From: Bacteroidales bacterium
GTDB taxonomy: Bacteria; Bacteroidota; Bacteroidia; Bacteroidales; UBA932
Length of the DNA: 64,000 nucleotides
Reading direction: 5' to 3'
NCBI GenBank assembly: GCA_017469425.1
Contig: JAFUGJ010000036.1
Span: forward strand, 1-64,000
Shown here: in pieces, positions 1 through 8,089 of the stretch
Layout: every line of letters begins with the position of its first letter
How positions within the stretch are numbered: the stretch's first letter is position 1
The notes under the pieces: model-generated
What the model was told of the DNA's origin: nothing
Databases searched by the model: none
What the model saw: only the letters and a program-made list of their open reading frames with translations
Program-made: the position numbers and the translations under genes

Positions 1-21
1 CCTACTTTCTCATAGTACTTG
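1..21. repeat. 21-bp repeat at the hsdS module junction (copy 1)
   Basis: The first 21 bases of the window (starting CCTACTTTCTCATAG) are identical to positions 549-569. Here the repeat truncates the second hsdS module out of frame. It contains the 8-bp core TTCTCATA (7-14), which in the intact frame encodes Tyr-Glu-Lys. It is a likely crossover site for the adjacent recombinase. Confidence 0.75.
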
Positions 22-1390
22 CTATGACAGTGTTGAGCCGGGTAATAATACGCTCTTGTTCGGCTATGGGAGGAACAGGAAGAATAAGGTTATGGAGTGC
101 TCCAGAAGACAAACCTTGTATTCCTATTCCTTTCCCTCCTATTTGCCCAATGCCTTTGTACAATGCAAACACAGAACAGTAAAACTCTATGGATATAGGA
201 TAATAGGCTCTGAGTCTATGGATATGATTCTGAATGCAAATTTCCTCATCAAAGTTCCATATCGCTGCTCTACCTATATCTCCTCCCTCACACACCAATA
301 AGTCACCTCTTTGCACGCTACATTTTTCCATCTCTGAATTTAAGAAAAACATTTCTCTTACTTCAGTGAAATCAAACCTGTTCCAATAGACATTAGATGT
401 CGTCAGATATTTTCTTAAAATCCCCTTAGTGTCCGCTCTATTTAATGCCTTTCCAGTATTATGAGCGAATAATGCTCCAAGCCTAATCCATCTCCAAGAA
501 TCAGGGATGTCAAATGGAATATCTTTACTGATATCCAGCACCTTGCGTCCTACTTTCTCATAGTACTTGTTATCCTCGCCTTTGAAGATGACAGAGTCAA
601 CAATATCTTTTTTCTTTATCTTGCCTTCCTTTAGCAACTTCTGTTTCTCCTCCCGGATGCGCTCAAGAAGAACGGTGGCTGGCTCTTCATTCGGGTCTTG
701 CGGTACGAGTCGTCCTTGGATGGCTTCTTGCAGAATAGACTTCCTAAGTCTGTCATTAATTGACTCATTCAAAACATCCAGCCGCTCTTGTGATTGTTCG
801 TACTTGTTCACATAGGCAATGACTTCATCAAGTTTGCCCACAATTCTTTCTTGCTCATTGATAGGAGGAATTGGGAGCAGAATGTTGTGCAATGCCCCAG
901 ATGATAACCCTTGAATGCCGATTCCTTTCCCTCCAATATTTCCGAGGCCTTTATACAGAAGAAAGACATAATAAAAGAAGCGTGTACACAAGCTGAAATA
1001 AGCACGAAGTCGATGTATGTGGTTCTGTATACAAATAGAATAATCCTTATTCCAAATAGCTGCACGGCCAATATCACCGCCTTCGCAAACGAGCAAGTCT
1101 CCCTTCACAACAGTACATTTATCGACCTCTGAATCAGAAAAATACATTTCTCTGGTTTCAGAAAGCTCGAATCTGTCCCAATACAGATTTGAAGTTGTAA
1201 TGTAGCGAAGATGAGTCCCGTCTTTCTGCGCTCCATTCAATGCCTTACCCGTGTTGTGAGCGAAAACATATCCCAGCCTTGCCCATTCCCATCCTTGAGG
1301 TATCTCAAAGGGGATTTCATCATCAATGCACTTGACCGTTCCGTCAGCGAACTTCTCATAATGAGAATTGCCCACATTGGTATGCCATTG
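2..1390 (-). pseudogene. hsdS: Silent two-module hsdS specificity cassette of a type I restriction-modification system
   Basis: Encodes type I restriction specificity (HsdS) sequence, the subunit that selects the DNA target for HsdM and HsdR. Two target-recognition domains lie in tandem. Each begins with an IPF(E/D)IP...W.W.RLG motif and ends with a P(I/V)PPI.EQERI motif; between them is a conserved helix-rich linker (about codons 225-300) with RLVPQDPNEEPATVLL. The two domains are very alike, sharing AHNTGKALN, GDLLVCEGGDIGRAAIWN and ICIQNHIHRLRAY. No normal HsdS start is present: the frame stays open to 1504 but runs head-on into the recombinase gene. The second module stops right after its EQERI-...-TVIA end, where a 21-bp repeat is read in another frame and gives a stop. 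This is the architecture of silent hsdS modules that are swapped into an expressed copy. No hsdM or hsdR lies in the window. The right boundary is approximate. Confidence 0.8.
549..569. repeat. 21-bp repeat between hsdS modules (copy 2)
   Basis: An exact direct copy of bases 1-21, here read in frame as KYYEKVG at the junction between the central linker and the second target-recognition domain. A third, shorter match sharing the core TTCTCATA lies at 1353-1360, in the corresponding YEK codons before the first domain. The three copies mark module borders. Confidence 0.75.
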
Positions 1391-1437
1391 CACATTATTT
1401 AGTGACAGCCCTTTATGTCCAACAAAAATGAAAGCAT

Positions 1438-2244
1438 ATGGCATTAGAAAGTTTTGAATTATTCCTCCGGCAAGAAAACATGTCGGATAACACTGTATCG
1501 GCATACCTTTATGCCGTGAAAGACTATTTTAACCGGGAGAAGGAACTGACTAAAAAGAAGTTACTCTCCCATAAATCGTATCTTATGGAGAGCTTCAAAC
1601 CGAAGACTGTGAATCTGCGCATTCAAGCCCTGAACAAGTATTTGGATTTCTCCAAGCATCCTCGCCTCAAACTCAAATCTGTCAAGGTTCAGCAGAAATC
1701 GTATCTGGAGAATGTCATCAGCAATGAGGATTACATCTTTTTCAAAAACAAGCTCAAAAAGGAGCCGAATCAGGAGTGGTATTTCATTGTTCGTTATCTT
1801 GCTGCGACCGGAGCCAGAGTCAGCGAACTCGTTCAGATTAAAGTGGAACATGTGAATGCCGGATATTTTGACATTTATGGAAAAGGTGGGAAATACCGCA
1901 GGATATTCATCCCCAAAAAACTCCGTGAAGAGACCGGCAAATGGTTGGAGGAGCAGGAGCGCACAACGGACTACTTGTTCCTCAATAGATTCGGAAAGCG
2001 AATTACTACAAGAGGGATTTCCCAACAGCTGAAGAATTATGCCGAGAAATACGGCATGAATCCGAAGGTTGTCTATCCGCACTCCTTCCGTCACCGCTTC
2101 GCCAAGAACTTCCTTGAGAAGTATAACGATATTGCTCTCTTGGCCGACCTAATGGGGCATGAGAGTATAGAGACCACGCGCATCTACCTTCGAAAAAGCA
2201 GCACTGAACAACAGGCCATTGTAGATAAGGTGGTCACATGGTAA
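1438..2244 (+). CDS. Tyrosine recombinase / site-specific invertase, probable hsdS shuffler
   Basis: A 268-residue tyrosine recombinase. An N-terminal SAM-like core-binding domain (about 1-85) precedes the catalytic domain. The catalytic set is complete: Arg127 (ATGARVSEL), Lys152 (YGKGGKYRR), His215 and Arg218 (HSFRHR), His241 (LMGHES) and the nucleophile Tyr250 (TRIYLRKS). Members of this family cut and rejoin DNA at short inverted or direct sites. The gene is head-to-head with the silent hsdS cassette, the arrangement seen in invertible type I restriction loci of Bacteroides. Its most likely job is therefore to recombine hsdS modules at the repeats at 1-21 and 549-569. The ATG at 1438 is preceded by A-rich sequence without a Shine-Dalgarno site. 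The gene is intact; the substrate assignment is inferred from position. Confidence 0.88.
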   Translation: MALESFELFLRQENMSDNTVSAYLYAVKDYFNREKELTKKKLLSHKSYLMESFKPKTVNLRIQALNKYLDFSKHPRLKLKSVKVQQKSYLENVISNEDYIFFKNKLKKEPNQEWYFIVRYLAATGARVSELVQIKVEHVNAGYFDIYGKGGKYRRIFIPKKLREETGKWLEEQERTTDYLFLNRFGKRITTRGISQQLKNYAEKYGMNPKVVYPHSFRHRFAKNFLEKYNDIALLADLMGHESIETTRIYLRKSSTEQQAIVDKVVTW

Positions 2245-2266
2245 AATGAGAAAAGGGCTGTCAATG

Positions 2267-2295
2267 AAGAAGGAGTCACTACGGCTCCTTCTTTT
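2267..2295 (+). terminator. Intrinsic terminator after the recombinase
   Basis: A 9-bp perfect stem (AAGAAGGAG / CTCCTTCTT) with a 9-nt loop followed by T residues, 22 bp after the recombinase stop codon. Confidence 0.75.
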
Positions 2296-2369
2296 CAAAA
2301 TGCATGAACGAGCCACATCTCTATAAAAATAATCAAGGACTCAAGTTTTGCCCTGAATCCTTGACCTTG

Positions 2370-2442
2370 TGGAGTATACGAGGGTCGAACTCGTGACCTT
2401 TAGATTGCGAACCTAACGCTCTACCAACTGAGCTAATACCCC
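2370..2442 (-). tRNA. tRNA-Ala (anticodon CGC)
   Basis: A 73-nt cloverleaf on the minus strand: acceptor GGGGTAT / ATACTCC, D stem GCTC/GAGC, anticodon loop TTCGCAA giving CGC, T stem ACGAG/CTCGT with loop TTCGACC. The acceptor stem has the G3:U70 wobble pair, the identity element of alanine tRNAs, which agrees with the CGC anticodon (codon GCG). The CCA end is not encoded. Confidence 0.93.
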
Positions 2443-2466
2443 AAACCTTTTATGATGCAAATATAA

Positions 2467-5400
2467 CTATTTTCTTCCAATGGTGAATTCGAAGTGATAG
2501 TTTTGATTGCTGAAAAGCGTCCGGTATGGCTCGGGCTTGGCGCCCCAGCTGTCGTAACCGCCCACTCCGGTCATTGCTCCGTCGATGCAGAGTTCCACAT
2601 AATCCCGTACCGGAATGTCGCTTACATGCGCCCAGATGCGGCTGCCGTCTTCGTTGCGGGGGTCCAAATCTTCAATGGATGCACGCAGGGCGTTGAATTC
2701 GAATGTCCTGTCACCTGCCAGCACGAGCGCATTCCCTATCCGGAGCCAGTCGCAGTCGGTGTGGTGACCGCTTTCCTGAGGACGCACATAAGGATACAGC
2801 GATGCCTTTGCACTTCCTTCATACAATCCGAGGAATGCGGCGCTGTTCCTGTCCTGATAGTTCTCCACCGGGCCCCGGCCAAAATACCTGAACTTGTCGG
2901 CAGAAGCCTTCATACGCGTACGGAAGCCGATTCGGGCCACCTCAATGGGGTCTTTGCCGGAGCCACGGAAATCGGTGGTCAGCTTGAGGTCGCCCGCGTG
3001 ACTGAGCTGATACTTCACGGTCATGAAGCAACTGTCAGGAAGGGCATATTCTACCGTAACGGTAGCGGAATTATCCAGCTGCTCAATGTCAGTTCCAACT
3101 ACCTTCGGAGCTTCTTTCCAGCTCGCGGCACGCACCGGATATTTGTTGCCCCAGTCATTGTCGGTGGGAGCACGCCAGAAGTTGGGCCTGAGGCCGAAGG
3201 ATTTGTCAAAGAGGTTTCTGCCCCTGCTCCTGAACGACACTACCCTGCCCTCGGCAAGGTCAAGCACCAGTTTTGAACGGCGGGCTTTCAGGGTGGCAGT
3301 CCTGCCGTCGCCGCTGACTTTCACCCGGACCTTTCCCGCTGACTGCTTTGCGATAGGGGCGTCGGCGCGGACAAGGATTACCTGGTCGGAAGCGAGGGGG
3401 AAACCTTTCTCAAGGCATGCCTGGGCCCAACCATTACGGGCCGTGAAGTTAATGTACCAGGTATGGTCCATTGCCATGGAAGGCAGTTCTATGCGAAAAT
3501 CTTCCGCACTCTGAGGCGCAGTGGTGAAGACCAGGCTGCCTGTGGACACAATGTTGCCGTCGCAGAAGAGTTCCCACCCGAAGTCGTAGGCATCGAGGCT
3601 TGTGAAATAATTGCGGTTCAGCACGGTAAACTCTCCGGGATTCTCCCTGGCGCTAATGGAAACATTCTGATACCAGTGACTGACTTCCACCAAGGCCGGA
3701 TGGGGGTCCAAATCCGGCCCCACGAGCCCGTTGCAGTTAAAATTGCGGTCAGCGAACCATTTTGCAGGGTCGGTTCCGATATTGCCGTAGTCGCCCCCGT
3801 AGGTCCAGTATTTGCAACCGGCGGCATCCTTTACCGCAAGGCCCTGGTCAACCCAGTCCCAGATGAAGCCGCCCTGCATCCTGGGATGGCTGTACATCAG
3901 TTCCCACATAAGGTCGAAGGAGCCGTTGGAATTTCCCATGGCATGGGAGTATTCGCAGCTCACATACGGCTTGTTGCAGGGATTGTCGTCAATTTCGTAG
4001 CGGAGGTTGGTGAGTTTGGGATACATGGGGTTGTGTATGTCGGTTCCCTCCATTCCGGCAGTGCGTTCATAAACCACAGGCCGCTCCTGTCCGCCTTTTT
4101 CAAGCTCCTTGAGCGCCTTGTATGTGCCGAGGAAGTTCACCCCCATGCCCGCCTCGTTGCCGAGGGAGAACAGCGTCACGCAAGGATAGTTGCGGGTGCG
4201 CATATACATGTTGAGAGTGCGGTCGATGTGCTTCGCGAACCATTCGGGATGCTTTGCAAGCGACTTTTCACCATAGCCCATGCCGTGGCTTTCGATATTG
4301 GCCTCGTCATAAACATAAAAACCAAGACTGTCGCACAGCTCATAGAAGGCTCTCGACTGGGGATAATGGCAGGTGCGGATAGCATTTACATTGTGACGCT
4401 TCATCACCAGCAGGCTGGCGCGGATATATTCGCGGTCGGTATAATGGCCGGTAAATTCGTTGTGCTCGTGCAGGTTGACGCCCTTGAACTTGATGGGCTG
4501 ACCGTTGAAGTAGAAAATGTCGCCCTTGATTTCGGTACGGCGGAATCCCACATTGAAATGGGTGAACTCCCCGTCCTTTTCGAGCAGCAGAGCATAAAGT
4601 TCAGGATTTTCCGCGCTCCACTTGCGCACGGACGGAATTTTTCCCTCAAAAGGAACTGCTCCCTCCAGCACGGTGCTTCCGTCTTTGTCAAGGAGGCGGA
4701 AGTTCGTTCCGGGTGTCGCATCTATGCGGAACAGTCCGTCCGTAAGGCCCTCGTCAAGGGTGGATACAAGCGCAAAGTCAAAATCCTGCCTAACCGCCTC
4801 GGAAGAAAGATACACATCCCTCTCGATGCCGCTGATGCGCCAGAAATCCTGACACTCCAGCCAGGAACCGGTGCTCCAACGGGTCATCTTCAGTACAAGC
4901 TCATTCTCCCCTTCCCTCAGATAAGGGGTTATGTCTATGCGGGCAAGGTCCTTGGAATCCTCGCTGTAGGCGATTTCTTCCCCGTTCAGCACGGTATAAA
5001 CACCCGATTTCACTCCGCAGAGGTTCAGATACACTTCCCTTCCGTTCCATGACTCCGGCACGCGGAAAGTCCTGCGATAGATGCCCACGGGAATGTCGTC
5101 CGGAAGCACCGGAGGCTGAGGGTCCACAGGCGCGAACTCATAGGGGATGTTCACATAAATGGGAATCCCCCATCCCTGTACCTCCCAGTTGCCGGGCACT
5201 TTGATTTTCTCCCATTTTTGCGATGCAAGGTCGGCGGGAACCTCCTTTTCGGAGTCAAAGTACAGGAAATCCCATTCACCGTTCAGGCTCTCATAGAAAG
5301 GGCTCTGCTCCATGTGTCCGGAAAGGGCGGATTCAGCATCCGGGAAGAAAACCGTTTCCGTGCGGCGTGTCTGGGCATTGACTGAAGTTGTATTGATGTC

Positions 5401-5478
5401 GCGATGCAAAGGCAGGATGTCTGCCGTGCCGGGCGCTGTAGCCGCGGCAATGGAAATCAGGAAAGCGAGTAGTTTCAT
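2467..5478 (-). CDS. Glycoside hydrolase family 2 beta-galactosidase (LacZ type), secreted
   Basis: A 1003-residue GH2 enzyme that would hydrolyse terminal beta-galactosides. A signal peptide (about 1-19) suggests export to the periplasm or surface. Order: jelly-roll sugar-binding domain (about 60-235), Ig-like domain, TIM barrel (about 325-610), a further Ig-like part, and a C-terminal Bgal_small_N domain. The acid/base is Glu442 (SLGNEAG) and the nucleophile Glu509 (SCEYSHAMGNS). Length matches full five-domain LacZ enzymes. The gene is divergent from luxS, with a 40-bp shared intergenic region that holds a promoter for each. No SusC/SusD pair lies beside it, so the natural substrate is not indicated by context. 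Confidence 0.93.
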   Translation of the reverse strand: MKLLAFLISIAAATAPGTADILPLHRDINTTSVNAQTRRTETVFFPDAESALSGHMEQSPFYESLNGEWDFLYFDSEKEVPADLASQKWEKIKVPGNWEVQGWGIPIYVNIPYEFAPVDPQPPVLPDDIPVGIYRRTFRVPESWNGREVYLNLCGVKSGVYTVLNGEEIAYSEDSKDLARIDITPYLREGENELVLKMTRWSTGSWLECQDFWRISGIERDVYLSSEAVRQDFDFALVSTLDEGLTDGLFRIDATPGTNFRLLDKDGSTVLEGAVPFEGKIPSVRKWSAENPELYALLLEKDGEFTHFNVGFRRTEIKGDIFYFNGQPIKFKGVNLHEHNEFTGHYTDREYIRASLLVMKRHNVNAIRTCHYPQSRAFYELCDSLGFYVYDEANIESHGMGYGEKSLAKHPEWFAKHIDRTLNMYMRTRNYPCVTLFSLGNEAGMGVNFLGTYKALKELEKGGQERPVVYERTAGMEGTDIHNPMYPKLTNLRYEIDDNPCNKPYVSCEYSHAMGNSNGSFDLMWELMYSHPRMQGGFIWDWVDQGLAVKDAAGCKYWTYGGDYGNIGTDPAKWFADRNFNCNGLVGPDLDPHPALVEVSHWYQNVSISARENPGEFTVLNRNYFTSLDAYDFGWELFCDGNIVSTGSLVFTTAPQSAEDFRIELPSMAMDHTWYINFTARNGWAQACLEKGFPLASDQVILVRADAPIAKQSAGKVRVKVSGDGRTATLKARRSKLVLDLAEGRVVSFRSRGRNLFDKSFGLRPNFWRAPTDNDWGNKYPVRAASWKEAPKVVGTDIEQLDNSATVTVEYALPDSCFMTVKYQLSHAGDLKLTTDFRGSGKDPIEVARIGFRTRMKASADKFRYFGRGPVENYQDRNSAAFLGLYEGSAKASLYPYVRPQESGHHTDCDWLRIGNALVLAGDRTFEFNALRASIEDLDPRNEDGSRIWAHVSDIPVRDYVELCIDGAMTGVGGYDSWGAKPEPYRTLFSNQNYHFEFTIGRK

Positions 5479-5483
5479 ATCGT

Positions 5484-5491
5484 CAAATATA
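5484..5491 (-). promoter_or_regulatory. -7 promoter element of the beta-galactosidase gene
   Basis: TATATTTG on the minus strand fits the Bacteroides TAnnTTTG consensus. Only 5 nt separate it from the ATG at 5478, so the transcript would be leaderless or nearly so. Confidence 0.6.
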
Positions 5492-5503
5492 CGGATTATT
5501 TCC

Positions 5504-5511
5504 TAAATTTG
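5504..5511 (+). promoter_or_regulatory. -7 promoter element of luxS
   Basis: TAAATTTG, matching TAnnTTTG, lies 7 nt before the luxS ATG at 5519. It implies a very short or absent 5' leader. Confidence 0.6.
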
Positions 5512-5518
5512 CACCATT

Positions 5519-6013
5519 ATGGAAGTCATACAGAGTTTCACCATCGACCATACCCGCCTCAAGCCGGGCATATATGTTTCAAGAGAAGACAAGGGATTCA
5601 CCACTTTCGACCTCCGTATCACGGAGCCCAACAAAGAACCTGCCATGGCCCCGGCTGCCATCCACAGCCTGGAGCACCTGATGGCTACCTGGTTCCGCAA
5701 TTCGGAGGTGAAGGATGATGTGGTTTATGTAGGCCCAATGGGGTGTCTCACCGGAATGTACATAATAATGACCGGCACATATACCGTAGAGGACATGCGC
5801 CGGCTCACTATAGACTGCCTGAAATGGATTCTGGACCAGGACGAGGTTCCTGCCACCAGCCCGGAATCATGCGGAAATTACCTCCTGCACGACCTTCCCA
5901 TGTGCAAATGGGAAAGCGCGCGTTATGCCAGGCGTCTTGAAAATGACTTCCATTCCGAGTACAGCAAGCTGCAAATCAGGCTGGAAGACGGCAAAATCTT
6001 TGCGGACGCCTGA
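5519..6013 (+). CDS. luxS: S-ribosylhomocysteine lyase LuxS
   Basis: A 164-residue LuxS, which converts S-ribosylhomocysteine to homocysteine and the autoinducer-2 precursor DPD in the activated methyl cycle. The metal site is visible as His49 and His53 (HSLEH) and Cys118 (SCGNY). The catalytic cysteine is Cys76 in GPMGCLTG, with Glu52 beside the metal ligands. The start TIDHTRLKPGIYVSR is typical. It is monocistronic, divergent from the beta-galactosidase and convergent with the TonB receptor. No pfs gene is near. Whether the product acts in signalling or only in recycling cannot be told from sequence. Confidence 0.95.
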   Translation: MEVIQSFTIDHTRLKPGIYVSREDKGFTTFDLRITEPNKEPAMAPAAIHSLEHLMATWFRNSEVKDDVVYVGPMGCLTGMYIIMTGTYTVEDMRRLTIDCLKWILDQDEVPATSPESCGNYLLHDLPMCKWESARYARRLENDFHSEYSKLQIRLEDGKIFADA

Positions 6014-6030
6014 CATCCCCTTCCGCACAA

Positions 6031-8034
6031 TTATTTCCAAATTGTCATGCGGAAGCCCACATAGAATTTTGCTCCCATGAGCGGCCCCCAGACAGAAGCG
6101 GCATCGAATGTGTCGGCGAAAGGGGTATCCGCATCCACGACAGGGTGCATTTGCATGGAGCCGGTAAGATTCTCTCCGCCCACATAAATGTCGAATCCTC
6201 TGAAGCGCCTGGTAATCTGGGCATAAAGCAACGGATACACAGGAGTCTTGCCGTCGGGATACAGCAGCATGCCGTCTTCATCCCGGAGGTCTTTCATGAA
6301 ATCATACACGCGGGCAGGGCCGTTAAGCGAAGCCGTGAAGTCGAATATCCAGCGGTTTGCGCCGATTTTGTACTGGGTGTTGAAAACGACCTTGTAGCGG
6401 GAAGACAGCGGAAGTTCGCGCCCCCCCCCGGAAGGCTGCCACGCCTTGGCATCGGTAAGCCGCCCTGTGAGGGTGAAGCTTAGCCTGTTCAGGGGTTCCA
6501 TGCTGAAATCGGCCTGGAAATTCCTCGACCACGCTTCATGCCCGTCAAGAGAGTACAGGACTATGGCATTTGCTGCCTCGCGGTCGGCAAATAGGGCCGA
6601 AGCGAAACGCGTATTGAAGCAGTCCAGACTCAGATAGGTATTGTCACTGAAATAATATGTTGCATTTCCCCCGAAGGTCCATGCATCTTCCAATACTCTT
6701 GCCGAGAGATCGCCGCTGATGCTCTTTCCTGTAGAGAGGATTCCGATATTGTCGGCTACGGGGTGGCTGAATCGGAGCCCCCTCCCGCCGTTGGCCCTCA
6801 GCACCAATGCCTCGGCAGGCTGATACTTCACGGTAAGGCGCGGCACTGGATAAAACCCGTATTGCGGCACCGCCGTTCCGCTGAGACCGGCTATGAGTGA
6901 AAATTTTTCCCCGTTGCGGAAGGTATATTCGGCGTACGGCGCAAACTGAGCGAGCGTACGGGATGTTCCATTTATGGAAAGCCCCCCCGCATTTATGTCC
7001 TCATCAATGTAATCCACCGTGGCATTCACTCCGGCGGTTATCTCGTGTGCATCAGTAAACTTATTCAGATACAAGAGGTTGGCAAAAATGCTGTGCTGCC
7101 CTGCATCGTAGCCGTTGTTACCGAAGGCGGAAGCAGTTTTCTGGAGCGTATAGTCGGCGACAAGCGCAATGCTGGAAGAACCGTCGTCGCGAAGGGACCG
7201 CCCAACTTTCATGTAAGCATTTGCAATATTGTTTGTAACATCCGATTTCCATGGACCGGAAATCTGTCCTCCTTCACGCGTGTCGTGCACATAGCGCAGG
7301 CCCCAGCGAACCTGAACCTTCGGTGAGTACCACAGCCAGCGGTTGGCCACATTTATCTGTAGCCGGGCCGGTTCGTCGGCAAAGCCGTCGCCGTTCATGT
7401 CGTAGGTGCGGAAATTCCCGTCAACATGCCCCATGAGCACGGTATAGAGGTTATCCGACACTTGAAGGGAAGAAGTTACATTGAAATCGCTTTTGGTGTC
7501 GTCCATCACCGATGCATTGAGAAACAGCGGTTTCCCGTCGGTAGGCTTGCGGTGTTCGAGATTGATGGAGCCGGTGATGGATTCCGTGCCGTTCACCACC
7601 GAGGGTGAACCCTTCCCTACCTGAATGCTCTCGAGCCACGGACCCGGCATATACGACAGGGCGAAAGGAGCGGTGATGCCGCGCATGGCAGGGCGGTTCT
7701 CGTCGAGCATCTGGGTATAGATGCCGGACAGGCCGAGCAGCCGTATCTGACGGGCGCCGGTCGTGGCGTCGGCATATCCCACGGTTACGCTTGCGGAGTT
7801 TTCAAAACTCTCCGCGAGGGTGCAGCAGGCCATTTTCATCAGCCCGGCGGAAGAAATGACCTCCGTGCGTATATCCTTGACTTTGGAAAGGTAATTGGTA
7901 TTGGTGCGGGCCGTAAAGACCGATGCCTCCAGGGAATCGGCACGGTCGCCATAAATTCCAGTGGTATCCACTTGTGCATAGGCTGTAACTGCCTGGATAC
8001 CGGACAGCAGCAATATAATGACTGATTTTTTCAT
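6031..8034 (-). CDS. TonB-dependent outer-membrane receptor (putative metal uptake)
   Basis: A 667-residue receptor: signal peptide (about 1-20), plug domain (about 45-160, with RQIRLLGLSGIYTQMLDENRP and VVNGTESITGSINLE), then a 22-strand-type beta barrel ending in an aromatic-rich C-terminus (FRMTIWK). It lacks the CarboxypepD_reg N-terminal domain of SusC proteins and resembles the smaller receptors found beside HYC_CC_PP or heavy-metal-associated proteins, so a metal ion or metallophore substrate is likely but unproven. The coding strand holds a run of nine G (plus-strand C at 6421-6429), encoding Gly-Gly-Gly before REL; slippage there would break the frame. The upstream HYC_CC_PP-like gene ends 55 bp before it and is probably co-transcribed. 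Confidence 0.88.
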   Translation of the reverse strand: MKKSVIILLLSGIQAVTAYAQVDTTGIYGDRADSLEASVFTARTNTNYLSKVKDIRTEVISSAGLMKMACCTLAESFENSASVTVGYADATTGARQIRLLGLSGIYTQMLDENRPAMRGITAPFALSYMPGPWLESIQVGKGSPSVVNGTESITGSINLEHRKPTDGKPLFLNASVMDDTKSDFNVTSSLQVSDNLYTVLMGHVDGNFRTYDMNGDGFADEPARLQINVANRWLWYSPKVQVRWGLRYVHDTREGGQISGPWKSDVTNNIANAYMKVGRSLRDDGSSSIALVADYTLQKTASAFGNNGYDAGQHSIFANLLYLNKFTDAHEITAGVNATVDYIDEDINAGGLSINGTSRTLAQFAPYAEYTFRNGEKFSLIAGLSGTAVPQYGFYPVPRLTVKYQPAEALVLRANGGRGLRFSHPVADNIGILSTGKSISGDLSARVLEDAWTFGGNATYYFSDNTYLSLDCFNTRFASALFADREAANAIVLYSLDGHEAWSRNFQADFSMEPLNRLSFTLTGRLTDAKAWQPSGGGRELPLSSRYKVVFNTQYKIGANRWIFDFTASLNGPARVYDFMKDLRDEDGMLLYPDGKTPVYPLLYAQITRRFRGFDIYVGGENLTGSMQMHPVVDADTPFADTFDAASVWGPLMGAKFYVGFRMTIWK
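6421..6429. repeat. Nine-cytosine homopolymer inside the TonB receptor gene
   Basis: C9 on the plus strand (G9 on the coding strand) within the barrel region. The current length keeps the frame open. It is among the longest homopolymers noticed in the window. Confidence 0.85.
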
Positions 8035-8089
8035 TTACTCGGAAATATTGATTCGACTGCGGACAATGATAATTCAAGCGCAGCGCACA

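Noticed and set aside
1391..1504. Extension of the hsdS frame to the ATG-like start at 1504
   Set aside because: It overlaps the recombinase start head-on and adds no HsdS-like residues; the cassette appears to lack a start by design.
2267..2442. Integration of an element at the tRNA-Ala gene
   Set aside because: The tRNA lies close to the recombinase, but no duplicated tRNA 3' end was seen, and the recombinase is better explained by the adjacent hsdS repeats.
3463..5052. A 529-codon open frame opposite the beta-galactosidase
   Set aside because: The complementary strand encodes a complete GH2 enzyme with both catalytic residues; the opposite frame has no recognisable domain.
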